23,371 bases of DNA from CAVVVS01 sp963751355 (lineage in GTDB: Bacteria > Bacteroidota > Ignavibacteria > Ignavibacteriales > Ignavibacteriaceae): positions 1 through 23,371 of the forward strand of contig CAVVVS010000090.1 in the NCBI GenBank assembly GCA_963751355.1, in the 5' to 3' direction. A program made the translations under genes and the position numbers. Positions within the stretch are counted from its first letter, which is position 1; each line of letters opens with the position of its first letter. The notes below the pieces were generated by a model. That model searched no databases. It was not told the origin of the DNA and saw only the letters and a list, made by a program, of their open reading frames with translations. Positions 8,837-16,597 of the stretch are shown here, piece by piece.

Positions 8837-9562
8837 ATGAGATACTTTATTATCATATACATATTATCCGTTATCTTTGTCTCCAGATCCGAAGCACAGT
8901 GGAAAGTGAAATCCGTTGATATCGGTCCGGTGTTCAGTTCCGGTTCGGCATTGAAAAATACTTTTAACAATGTTGAAGGACTGGGCATGGAAGCAAATGT
9001 TAAAGTTTCAATTAATAAAACTTTCGGTTTCCTTTTATCTATAGGGTACAGTGATTTAAAAGTTGGACAAGACAACCCTATCACTAATTGGAATTGGGGA
9101 TTTTATAATCAGTCATACAGCAGATTGATATCTTCCCAGCTTACGGATACTACTTATCAGGCCAGGTTTGTCCCGAGACAGCATCTTTACCTCGTGCCGG
9201 TGTCTGCATTATTCACCGGTGAAATTACTCCTTCGAATAATCTTTCGGTGTTAATTGGTGCCGGGGGCGGAATTCAAATGTTTCAACGGCATTTATGGGT
9301 ACATGAATACTGGAGTAAATATTATCCCGATTATAATTATACTTATAAATATGATTTTGATAATGATGCAGGACTTAAAAACGGTACAATCTTTTTTCTG
9401 AAGTCAGCCGCTCAAGCCGAATATTCAATATTTAAACACTTCGGAGTTACATTGAGGATTTCTGCTTTATATTACTTGGATGCTTTTCGCCCTGACGCTT
9501 ATAAAATTTTCCCGGCTAAGGTGATATTATCAGCAGGCTTTGGATTAATCTTTTATTATTGA
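8837..9562 (+). CDS. Predicted outer-membrane beta-barrel protein, unknown function
   Basis: The ATG at 8837 is preferred because GGAGG lies at 8827-8831 with 5-nt spacing. An in-frame TTG at 8822 would overlap the upstream gene and lacks an SD. The 241-aa product has a signal peptide ('MRYFIIIYILSVIFVSRSEA', then QWKVKSV). Its beta-strand-rich pattern includes glycine-rich turns ('VLIGAGGGIQMF') and a terminal aromatic pair ('GLIFYY'). It looks like an eight- to ten-stranded OmpA/OmpW-size barrel, but no named family is recognised. It starts 11 bp after the PorV-like gene and is 15 bp before a second similar-sized barrel, so it belongs to the same operon. It could be an accessory pore or a lid for the receptor or secretion complex. 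Confidence 0.85.
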   Translation: MRYFIIIYILSVIFVSRSEAQWKVKSVDIGPVFSSGSALKNTFNNVEGLGMEANVKVSINKTFGFLLSIGYSDLKVGQDNPITNWNWGFYNQSYSRLISSQLTDTTYQARFVPRQHLYLVPVSALFTGEITPSNNLSVLIGAGGGIQMFQRHLWVHEYWSKYYPDYNYTYKYDFDNDAGLKNGTIFFLKSAAQAEYSIFKHFGVTLRISALYYLDAFRPDAYKIFPAKVILSAGFGLIFYY

Positions 9563-9577
9563 GCTTTTGAGGTATGA

Positions 9578-10228
9578 ATGATGAATAAACTCTTAACGCT
9601 TTTTTTATTGATTTCAGCATATAATATTACACTTGCGCAAAATTCCGGAAGATGGACTTTATCCGGTTCGATTTCGTATGCACAGCCTTCGGGTACACTA
9701 AATTCATTTTTCAAAGCTTCTGAGATATACGGTTTTGAATTAGGTCAATTTACGCAGGAAGATCTTCTGTGGGAATTAAAATTAGAAGTGATAAAGTTTG
9801 ATAAACCGAATTTAAACAAATTAAATCCATTGATAAACGATATATCATTAAACTTAGATATTTATGGTGCTTCGGCACAAGCAACTTATTATCCTTTTGA
9901 TGTTACTAATTGGTGGCGACCATATATCACCGGCAGTTTAGGGGTATATAGATGGTATTATAAAAGAGGCGGACATTATGCTATCGGTGAAGCAAACTCG
10001 ATAGATACTACTCATTATGTGAACCCATTTAATTTGTCGGATTGGTCGGCGGGCTTTTCGTTAGGCGGCGGCATTGATTTTAAAGTGATATACAATCTTA
10101 CAGTTTATACCGACATACGTTATAATATAATTGTAGGTGAAATTTGGCAAACTTTGTCGCTAGACTTAGACAATGTAAGCTCTATGCAGATGGGAACATT
10201 TAATATTGGAATAAGATACAGGTTATAA
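9578..10228 (+). CDS. Predicted small outer-membrane beta-barrel protein, unknown function
   Basis: The 216-aa product has a signal peptide ending 'ITLAQ' at about residue 21. Strand-rich sequence follows: 'GRWTLSGSISYAQPSG', 'SAQATYYPF', 'PYITGSLGVYRWYYKRGGHY', 'WSAGFSLGGGIDFKV' and a terminal 'IGIRYRL'. This fits an outer-membrane-beta-barrel (OmpA/OmpW-like) fold. The ATG at 9578 has GAGG at 9569-9572; the adjacent in-frame ATG at 9581 is an alternative that removes one residue. The gene lies 15 bp after the other barrel gene and 7 bp before the ROK regulator, so it belongs to the operon. It is similar in size and style to its neighbour but not obviously a recent duplicate. No functional motif is visible. 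Confidence 0.85.
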   Translation: MMNKLLTLFLLISAYNITLAQNSGRWTLSGSISYAQPSGTLNSFFKASEIYGFELGQFTQEDLLWELKLEVIKFDKPNLNKLNPLINDISLNLDIYGASAQATYYPFDVTNWWRPYITGSLGVYRWYYKRGGHYAIGEANSIDTTHYVNPFNLSDWSAGFSLGGGIDFKVIYNLTVYTDIRYNIIVGEIWQTLSLDLDNVSSMQMGTFNIGIRYRL

Positions 10229-10235
10229 AAAAGTT

Positions 10236-11522
10236 ATGTATGAATTCTTAAAAAACAGCATTGAATCAAACGGGGAATCGAATGCATTAAAAATATTGAG
10301 ATTTATACGCTATCATGAAACTACTTCACAAACAGAGATGGTAAAGCATTTCGGTTTATCTAAAGCGGCTGTTTCCGAAGCAGTGCAAAGGCTTATTACC
10401 GAAGGATATATTCAAGAAGTAGGGATGTCGAGCGCTTCGAAAAAAGGAGGTCGCAGAAGAGTTCTTCTTAAATTTAATCCGTTGTCGGGATTTGTAATAG
10501 GCATAAATATTAAAATATCATCTGCACAAATAGCGCTTTCCGATCTCAATGCAAATATATATAAACGAAGTACAGTGAAATTTAAGAGAGAATCGTCACC
10601 AAAGAACGTAATACCCAGGATAATCAAAGCAGCAGATGAATTATTAAAATTAACACCCAAATCAACCGCTAAATTAATTGGTATCGGAATTGGGATTCCA
10701 GGAATAATTAATTATTCAAGCGGAACATTAGTAGTGGCAGATACACTGCGCGGCTGGGAAGGCATTAGTTTAAGTGAAATATTTGAGTCTTATTTTAAAG
10801 TACCAACCTTCATAGAAAACGACGTTAAAGCAATGACACTTGCAGAGTATCTGCTTGGAGTTGCAAAAGGTGTTCGTAATTTTGTGCTGCTATGGATAGA
10901 AAATGGCATAGGAGCCGGTATTATGGTGGACGGTAGAGTTCTTAGAGGAGCAAATTCAAGTGCGGGAGAAATTGGATATAATGAGTTAGGATTTTTAATT
11001 ACGAATAAACGTGATTTCCCGCTTTTATATTCCGGCCAAAGGGATTTCGGTGACATACTCTCAGAAGATTCAATCATCGAAGCCTACAATAGAGCGAATA
11101 ACGGGACAAAAGTAAATAAATTATCAATTAAACGAATTCACAAACTTGTGAAAATAGAAGACCCAGTTGCTGAAAGAATTTTTAACGAAATCAGCCGGCT
11201 GGTTGGAATAATCGGCATTATTCTGGCAAATACTTTAAATCCTGAAATGATAGTTTTAGGAGGGAATGTCATTAATGAAAATACTCGTATACTCGATGAA
11301 GTATCACAGTTTCTGAAAAAAGATATTTTACCGGAGCCGGTTCAAAATGTAAAGGTGGGGCTTGTGCGGAATAGATCGGATGAAGTTTTATTTGGTGCTA
11401 TCGGGCTGATACTTTATGAGTTGTTTGAGCCGAAGTTTCCGAATAACACTCCAAAATTAAAAAATCATAATAAGGCGGATAATATTAAGGAAAATTCTAT
11501 CGGTGCAATTAATTATTATTAA
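10236..11522 (+). CDS. ROK-family transcriptional regulator (NagC/XylR-like) lacking the zinc-site cysteines
   Basis: The 428-aa protein has an N-terminal winged helix-turn-helix at about 15-80 ('TSQTEMVKHFGLSKAAVSEA', wing 'KKGGRRRVLLKF'). It joins a ROK sugar-kinase-like domain with 'GIGIGIPGII' (about 149-158), 'FIENDVKAM' (192-200, catalytic-type D196) and the ROK signature 'GIGAGIMVDGRVLRGANSSA', then GEIGY (244-248). Classical ROK proteins have a His in GEIGH and a CxCGxxGCxE zinc site just after it. Here the His is Tyr248 and no cysteine follows, so the structural zinc is predicted to be absent. The family represses sugar-utilisation operons and is released by a sugar or sugar phosphate. 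As the last tightly spaced gene of this operon (7 bp after the barrel gene), it probably controls the same cluster. The SD is poor. The C-terminal tail from about residue 400 is Asn/Lys rich and looks disordered. Confidence 0.92.
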   Translation: MYEFLKNSIESNGESNALKILRFIRYHETTSQTEMVKHFGLSKAAVSEAVQRLITEGYIQEVGMSSASKKGGRRRVLLKFNPLSGFVIGINIKISSAQIALSDLNANIYKRSTVKFKRESSPKNVIPRIIKAADELLKLTPKSTAKLIGIGIGIPGIINYSSGTLVVADTLRGWEGISLSEIFESYFKVPTFIENDVKAMTLAEYLLGVAKGVRNFVLLWIENGIGAGIMVDGRVLRGANSSAGEIGYNELGFLITNKRDFPLLYSGQRDFGDILSEDSIIEAYNRANNGTKVNKLSIKRIHKLVKIEDPVAERIFNEISRLVGIIGIILANTLNPEMIVLGGNVINENTRILDEVSQFLKKDILPEPVQNVKVGLVRNRSDEVLFGAIGLILYELFEPKFPNNTPKLKNHNKADNIKENSIGAINYY

Positions 11523-11546
11523 AACAAATCTAAACGGAGGAAGATT

Positions 11547-13070
11547 ATGCAGGGCAAAATAATAAATATGTTGACGGCAGTAATGCTGTTATTAGTAATG
11601 TTGTTTTTATCTTATCCTCTAAAGGCTCAACAAAAAGAGTGGACCTACCAGGGTGCAATCAGTTATCCGTTATCTGATACGAGTACAATTCGACCTTATT
11701 CCATTACGGTCGATTCCCAGGGAAATATTTGGACTATATCTACAATCGCTACAGACATTAAAGCTCATAATTCGGTTTGGAAAGCTGCACCGAATGACAC
11801 TGTATTTTCAAAAGTAATAGATTTCGGCAGCTACTATGATTCTTCTTCCAGTTCATATTTTGACACAAAAGTCGGCGTTTTGCGAGGGATTTCAGCTCTC
11901 GGGCAGGATATTTATTTGAGCGGAACTCAGCCTTTTCCGCTGACAACTCCGAATACTCTTGCCTTTATGTATATTCTTCGAAATGGAAGCATTTCCGATT
12001 CGGTTCATCTTGGATTTGGAATGCGAGGCGGCGGATTCGGAACATATATCGATTGTAATGAGGTTACAAACGATTCGATTGCTTTTGTCGGATGCCCCTA
12101 CGATCCAAATCATATTGGTCCTTCGTTTCGTGCATATAATTTGACTTCGCATGTAATTACATCTTATGATAAATCCGGAACCCCTTCGCAGCGTCCATTC
12201 GGTAATTTTTTGCTGGGTGATCCTACTTTTGCTTATTCAGGTTATTATTCTCCGGCACCCGGAGGACCAATGGATCCCAACGCTTACGATCAAATAAGAA
12301 GTATTGCCTTAGTTCCGGGGATGAACTACGGCGATAGTGCAAACGCGATTCAGAATTCATATTTTTATACTTCCAGAAGCAGCGCTCCAACAAATCCAAC
12401 GAGCGGCGGATTAGCGATCTGGACAGGTGGTTACAGTAAACAGCCTGCACTTTATTCCGCACAGCCCTTAACTGATGTAGCGGGCGATCTTTCATTCGGT
12501 ACATTTACATATTACGGTATCACAGCAGATTCTGCCGGTAATTTATTTGTTTGCCGTGCGGATTCCAGTTTCAAATGGGTAAAAATATTTTTAATAAGCG
12601 GTACATTCGCAACTGAAATAGGACATTTACCCAGTCAAACCGATCCTAATAATCGTGATCCGAATGGTGCTCCGTTTGAAGCACCGACCTCAGTAAAACT
12701 TTCTAATGATCAAACTCATGCCTATGTTGTAGATCAAGTGGCTCGTAAGGTTTTTGTTTTCACAAACAAAGTAACAGGAGTATATGAAAAAACAGGTTTA
12801 CAACCGGAACAATACCAGCTTGAACAAAACTATCCAAATCCGTTTAACCCTTCCACTATGATTGTGTACAGACTTAACAAGAGCGGAAATGTAACACTGA
12901 ATATATTTAATACTCTCGGTCAGAAGGTTGCTACTTTAATCGACGGGTTTAAAACGGCAGGAACACATGCTGTTAATTTTGATGGTTCAAAATTGTCCAG
13001 CGGAATTTATTTCTATACAATATCGGCAGGAAATTATACAGCAACAAAAAAGATGATACTTTTAAAATAA
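11547..13070 (+). CDS. Secreted beta-propeller-like (NHL-type repeat) protein with T9SS sorting domain
   Basis: This 507-aa product has a long hydrophobic signal sequence (about residues 8-27, ending 'PLKAQ'). Repeats typical of NHL/SMP-30-like propeller blades follow: 'PYSITVDSQGNIWTIS', 'YYGITADSAGNLFVC', and 'PTSVKLSNDQTHAYVVD' followed by 'KVFVF'. The last 90 residues form a canonical T9SS domain with 'YQLEQNYPNPFNPST', 'LSSGIYFYTISAG' and terminal 'KMILLK'. It should be exported to the cell surface; propellers of this type usually bind ligands or partners rather than catalyse. No catalytic residues are evident. A clean GGAGG at 11536-11540 precedes the ATG, 24 bp after the ROK gene, so it may belong to the same transcript or have its own promoter. 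Confidence 0.88.
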   Translation: MQGKIINMLTAVMLLLVMLFLSYPLKAQQKEWTYQGAISYPLSDTSTIRPYSITVDSQGNIWTISTIATDIKAHNSVWKAAPNDTVFSKVIDFGSYYDSSSSSYFDTKVGVLRGISALGQDIYLSGTQPFPLTTPNTLAFMYILRNGSISDSVHLGFGMRGGGFGTYIDCNEVTNDSIAFVGCPYDPNHIGPSFRAYNLTSHVITSYDKSGTPSQRPFGNFLLGDPTFAYSGYYSPAPGGPMDPNAYDQIRSIALVPGMNYGDSANAIQNSYFYTSRSSAPTNPTSGGLAIWTGGYSKQPALYSAQPLTDVAGDLSFGTFTYYGITADSAGNLFVCRADSSFKWVKIFLISGTFATEIGHLPSQTDPNNRDPNGAPFEAPTSVKLSNDQTHAYVVDQVARKVFVFTNKVTGVYEKTGLQPEQYQLEQNYPNPFNPSTMIVYRLNKSGNVTLNIFNTLGQKVATLIDGFKTAGTHAVNFDGSKLSSGIYFYTISAGNYTATKKMILLK

Positions 13071-13079
13071 AATATCATG

Positions 13080-13156
13080 AATTGAGGCTCACTTTTAACC
13101 GAAGTATCCACTGGTTTTCTTTATAAAATCTATTGGCTTATAAGTGAGTCTCAATT
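13080..13156. repeat. Long-arm inverted repeat between propeller gene and second hydrolase gene
   Basis: The left arm (13080-13094, beginning a-attgaggctcactt) is complementary to the right arm (13142-13156) over 15 positions. The only non-Watson-Crick position, G13087 opposite T13149, is still a G-U pair in RNA. Three further pairs (13096-13098 with 13138-13140) extend the stem after one mismatch. The loop is about 40 nt and AT-rich. There is no T-run after the right arm, so a simple Rho-independent terminator is unlikely. It could be a 5'-leader structure of the downstream gene, a widely spaced operator, or short recombination arms. Confidence 0.6.
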
Positions 13157-13189
13157 TGGAGACACTTTCAACAAAGAAGAGGTTACTAT

Positions 13190-14485
13190 ATGAAAAAATT
13201 TCTTTTAATTCTAATTTTCTTCACAGCAGGGGTATATGCAAATGCTTTACAAAATCATCACAAGAAAAATATACTATGGCTTGATGCCCATGCTAATTTT
13301 AAAAGGCTCGGTACGGTAGCCGGGGTTAAAAGAATTTTGAAAAAAGCTAAATCAGTTGGGTTTAGTGACGTAGTAGTAGATCTAAAAAATATAGACGGTT
13401 ATGTCTTGTATCCTAGTAATATTGCTCCAAGATTAACTGAATACAACGGATTCAAACGTGCAACTGATTATGATTACCCAGCCGTTGTGATAAAAGAAGG
13501 GCACAAACTAGGCTTGGGAGTTTATTTATCAATAAATGTTTTTTCGGAAGGTGCAAAAAAGACTAAGATAGGTATTGCTTATAGCAAACATCCCGACTGG
13601 CAAATTCAGATATACACTCAAAAAGGTATAATCCCAATTTCACAATCCAAGAAAGGAATTGCTGTTTTTGTTAACCCGATTCTCCCTGCGGTCCGCAATT
13701 ATGAATTTTCAATGATTAAAGAAATTCTGAAGATGTATAAACCTGATGGCTTTGTGCTGGATCGAGCTAGATATCCGAACATTTCAGGTGGCTTTGGACC
13801 TGCATCAAAAGCTGCTTTCGAAAAATTTCTTGGTAAAAAAGTTAATCATTGGCCGGAGGATGTATATACATTAAAAACGGACAAAGAAGGTAAGACCGCT
13901 CGAATTCCAGGTATATATTACAAGAAATGGCTGGAATGGCGCAGCAAGGTTATTCATGATTTCTTTTACGATGTTCGAAATATAGTTAAAGGAATTGACC
14001 CGCATATTATTTTTACTAATTATGTAGGTGCGTGGTATCCGATTTATTATGATGTAGGTGCAAATTGGGCTAGCGATAAATATCATCCATCCAAAGACTA
14101 TGATTGGGCTGATACATCTTATTATAAAACCGGGTATGCCGAAGCACTGGATTTTCTGATGGTAGGAAATTATTTCTACGATGTTACTGAACAGGAAGCA
14201 ATAAAATCACATACGCCTTCACCGGATCCTCATAAAAAATCTGATTACTATTGGTGGTACTCTGTAATTGGTTCTGCAAAAGTTGCAAATAAAGTCGTTA
14301 TGGGTGTTGTACCTGTTTACGGCAGCCTTTATGTACAACAATACTCAGAAAAAAATGATTCCAAACAGTTCATTAGAGGTGTAAAAGAATTATTAAAAGA
14401 TATGGATGGAATAATGATTTTCGATGTTGTACATATTGAACAGAATCATTGGTGGAATTTTGTTAAGGAGGCATTGAAGAATTAA
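13190..14485 (+). CDS. Secreted GHL10/COG1649-type glycoside-hydrolase-like protein, single domain
   Basis: The 431-aa product has a signal peptide (about 1-19, VYANA) and one TIM-barrel-like domain. 'VVVDLKNIDGYVLYPSN' spans 62-78, 'GLGVYLSINVFSEG' spans 108-121, and 'PDGFVLDRARYPN' is at 185-197. The last corresponds to the 'DGIxxDxIRYP' motif of COG1649 hydrolase-like proteins, with D191 as a candidate catalytic residue. 'FGPASKAAFEKFLGKKVN' and 'DPHIIFTNYVGAWYP' also fit the family. It lacks golvesin modules and a T9SS tail, unlike the larger homologue at 273-2801, so it is probably periplasmic. Activities in this family are poorly characterised; some members act on peptidoglycan-type or other amino-sugar polymers, but no substrate can be assigned here. 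AAGAGG at 13177-13182 supports the start. It is the last gene before the terminator at 14641. Confidence 0.88.
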   Translation: MKKFLLILIFFTAGVYANALQNHHKKNILWLDAHANFKRLGTVAGVKRILKKAKSVGFSDVVVDLKNIDGYVLYPSNIAPRLTEYNGFKRATDYDYPAVVIKEGHKLGLGVYLSINVFSEGAKKTKIGIAYSKHPDWQIQIYTQKGIIPISQSKKGIAVFVNPILPAVRNYEFSMIKEILKMYKPDGFVLDRARYPNISGGFGPASKAAFEKFLGKKVNHWPEDVYTLKTDKEGKTARIPGIYYKKWLEWRSKVIHDFFYDVRNIVKGIDPHIIFTNYVGAWYPIYYDVGANWASDKYHPSKDYDWADTSYYKTGYAEALDFLMVGNYFYDVTEQEAIKSHTPSPDPHKKSDYYWWYSVIGSAKVANKVVMGVVPVYGSLYVQQYSEKNDSKQFIRGVKELLKDMDGIMIFDVVHIEQNHWWNFVKEALKN

Positions 14486-14896
14486 GGATAATAACATTAT
14501 TAATTCGAAAAATAGTATTTAATACTGTTACAATAAAAGTACGGTTTTAAGTTTGATTGAAGTCATGATTTCTTAATCGGGTGTATTTATCATTAATTCA
14601 GTTCTATCAAACATTATTAAAAGTAAAGTACTGAACATGTCAACCTCGAAGAACTTTATGGAGATCTTCGGGGTTGTTTTGGTTATGGTGTCATATTAAT
14701 TTTATCTTAACGAAAATCTGAGGAAAAACGAACAGCATGAAATTTGTGTGACTCTTTGTTTCCTTCAAACATATTTAAAATTCCAGGTTCATTAAATGGT
14801 AGTTAATATTTTTTAATTCACCATCTAAATTGTGAAGATATTTATTAAATATTTGCAGATACTAGAACAAGAAAATGTATAGAATTAACGTTTTAA
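14486..14896. other. Intergenic region between convergent genes
   Basis: This 411-bp AT-rich spacer separates the plus-strand hydrolase-like gene from the minus-strand glycosyltransferase gene, which end towards each other. It contains the hairpin at 14641-14680 described separately and a short AGTAT-TTA-ATACT dyad near 14514-14526. I see no coding frame, RNA gene or clear minus-strand terminator; only a weak ATATTT-type dyad occurs near 14840-14855. Confidence 0.6.
14641..14680 (+). terminator. Probable Rho-independent terminator of the region-1 cluster
   Basis: The left arm caacctcgaaga (14641-14652) pairs with tcttcggggttg (14665-14676) over 12 positions with a single G-U pair. The loop is 12 nt, and TTTT follows directly at 14677-14680. 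On the opposite strand no T-run follows, so the orientation is plus. It lies 155 bp after the stop codon of the gene ending at 14485, consistent with ending that transcript. Confidence 0.7.
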
Positions 14897-16189
14897 TTAT
14901 TTAAGCAGCTCAGTTCTATTTAAATTATTCTTAAACAATTCATATACAAACAAAATAATTACAGGTATGTATTCGAACACCTGAACAAGAAAATATTCTT
15001 TCCAAATTCCATTTAAGTGATAATTTAATATAGTGAATGCGGTAAGACTTATTAAACTGGTAAATACTATTCCGCTCCATTTAGGAATTAAGGGTAATAA
15101 CATTGCAAGCCATACTACATACCAGGGATGGACGACAGGCGAGAATATGAAAAGAAGAAAAACCGCGTAATATATTTTTACAAGTATATCCTTTTTGCTG
15201 AATATTAACGGCAGGTAAACCGAAAGTAGCAATAATCCGCAAATTATTCTTGTTATTTGGTTGTCATGTATTATTGAATCTAAAATATTAAAAACAATAC
15301 CGTTGAATGTCCAGTTTTCCGTAAACGTTATTAAAGATTGAAACGGACTGCCGGTGAAAACATACGGAAGATATGATAATACACAGATCACTAAGGGAAC
15401 AACCACCGGTTTTATCTTTTCTCTTACATTTTTTTCTTGGATGAAAAAGATCGGTATTAATATTAATCCCAGGGGTTTAATACATAAAGATAAGCCAAGG
15501 AATATATAACTCCATATCTTTTTATTATCCAGGTAAAAGAAAATTGCAAATATCAAGAAAGATAGACCGAAACCGTCGGCATGCGCATCAATGAAGAATT
15601 GGAATATAATCAATGGACTGAGCGAGTAAATCAGAATGTTTTTGATTGGTAATTTTAGTTTTTTAAGGATTAAATACAGTCCGAGTATTGTTAACAAATC
15701 GAAAATCAAAAGGAGAATTTTCAAACCTATAAAACTTTCGCCCCCGATTAAATATGAAACATAAAATAATATTTCTGTTAGCGGCGGATAAATTGTTTTC
15801 ATTCCAGGAAAATTTATTAACCTTGGTAAATTATCTGAATGTAAATTATTTAGCGCAGCACTGTTAGGGGCATATTCGTATGGATTAATTCCGTGCGCCT
15901 GTACTTTACCGTCCCATACATAACGGTAATAATCATCCGAACCTACCGGATGCACCGGGATAAATGCGATCTTTATCATTAGTGAAATTGCAATCAGAAT
16001 AAAAACGCATTTCCCGGATAAGTTAACTTTCAATATTAACCAGCAAAGTAAAATGAATAGTATAGATGAGGAAATGTAGGAAAATGTATAAGAAATAATT
16101 TGTTTAGTGTCGAGGATAAAAAAAAGCGCAATCAGTAGAACATATACTATGAAACATGAAATAAATAATAAATTTTTCGATTTAACCAT
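14897..16189 (-). CDS. GT-C type integral-membrane glycosyltransferase (GT87/mannosyltransferase-like)
   Basis: The 430-aa product is hydrophobic, with about 11-13 predicted membrane segments. An acidic extracytoplasmic motif follows the second or third helix: 'PVGSDDYYRYVWDGKVQAHG' (81-100), then 'INPYEYAP' and, further on, 'YPPLTEI'. This DD-Y-RYVWDG / GINPY pattern is characteristic of polyprenol-phosphate-sugar dependent GT-C transferases of the GT87/DUF2029 group, with D85/D86 the likely catalytic acidic residues. 'FSPVVHPWYVVWL' near the C-terminus is also typical. It would transfer a sugar from a lipid-phosphate donor to an envelope glycan or lipid on the periplasmic side. The acceptor is unknown. 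The ATG at 16187-16189 has no visible SD. It stands alone on the minus strand. Confidence 0.85.
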   Translation of the reverse strand: MVKSKNLLFISCFIVYVLLIALFFILDTKQIISYTFSYISSSILFILLCWLILKVNLSGKCVFILIAISLMIKIAFIPVHPVGSDDYYRYVWDGKVQAHGINPYEYAPNSAALNNLHSDNLPRLINFPGMKTIYPPLTEILFYVSYLIGGESFIGLKILLLIFDLLTILGLYLILKKLKLPIKNILIYSLSPLIIFQFFIDAHADGFGLSFLIFAIFFYLDNKKIWSYIFLGLSLCIKPLGLILIPIFFIQEKNVREKIKPVVVPLVICVLSYLPYVFTGSPFQSLITFTENWTFNGIVFNILDSIIHDNQITRIICGLLLLSVYLPLIFSKKDILVKIYYAVFLLFIFSPVVHPWYVVWLAMLLPLIPKWSGIVFTSLISLTAFTILNYHLNGIWKEYFLVQVFEYIPVIILFVYELFKNNLNRTELLK

Positions 16190-16597
16190 CTGTTTAACTA
16201 TCTTATTTGAAGGTTAAAAATAAACAAAACACCTCTGTACTCAAAGTTATTTTTACGCAAACTAAATATTGGATTTTTTGCGAAATAGTTTTTTAGTTAT
16301 TTCTAAGTAGTCATCGCTTAAGACCGGTGTATCTATTTGTAGAAAATAAGATTAATCATTCCATTTAGAATAAAAATTTTGCACAACTTAAATAAATAAG
16401 TCTGACCCATAAGTAATAGCCATCTAAAAATGATTAAATTTAGCAAGGTAATTTTAAGACTTTGAAATTGTATATTAAACTATCATAATAATTTAAATCT
16501 CGACTTTTACTAAAATTATTATATAATAAATATAGTAACTGTTTGCCAGATTAAAATATTTACCGGTAGTGGTTCACAATTGAGAGGGAGTGTTAAG
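16190..16597. other. AT-rich divergent intergenic region
   Basis: This spacer of about 400 bp lies between the divergently transcribed glycosyltransferase and ABC exporter genes and must hold promoters for both. Apart from the minus-strand -7-like box at 16242-16249, no consensus promoter is convincing. No open frame with a ribosome-binding site and no RNA gene was recognised. Confidence 0.55.
16242..16249 (-). promoter_or_regulatory. Candidate Bacteroidota-type -7 promoter box for the glycosyltransferase gene
   Basis: CAAAGTTA on the plus strand reads TAACTTTG on the minus strand, a full match to the TAnnTTTG -7 consensus of Bacteroidota sigma-A promoters. It lies about 52 bp upstream of the ATG at 16189. 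No TTTG -33 element occurs at the usual 19-21-bp distance, so the call rests on the -7 box alone and could be chance in AT-rich DNA. Confidence 0.3.

Noticed and set aside
10790..11077. Minus-strand frame inside the ROK gene
   Set aside because: Antisense shadow of conserved ROK coding sequence; no supporting signal.
273..14485. Possibility that region 1 is a prophage, integron or defence island
   Set aside because: All genes are envelope, secretion, sugar-regulator or hydrolase types in one orientation; there is no integrase, transposase, toxin, nuclease or repeat array.
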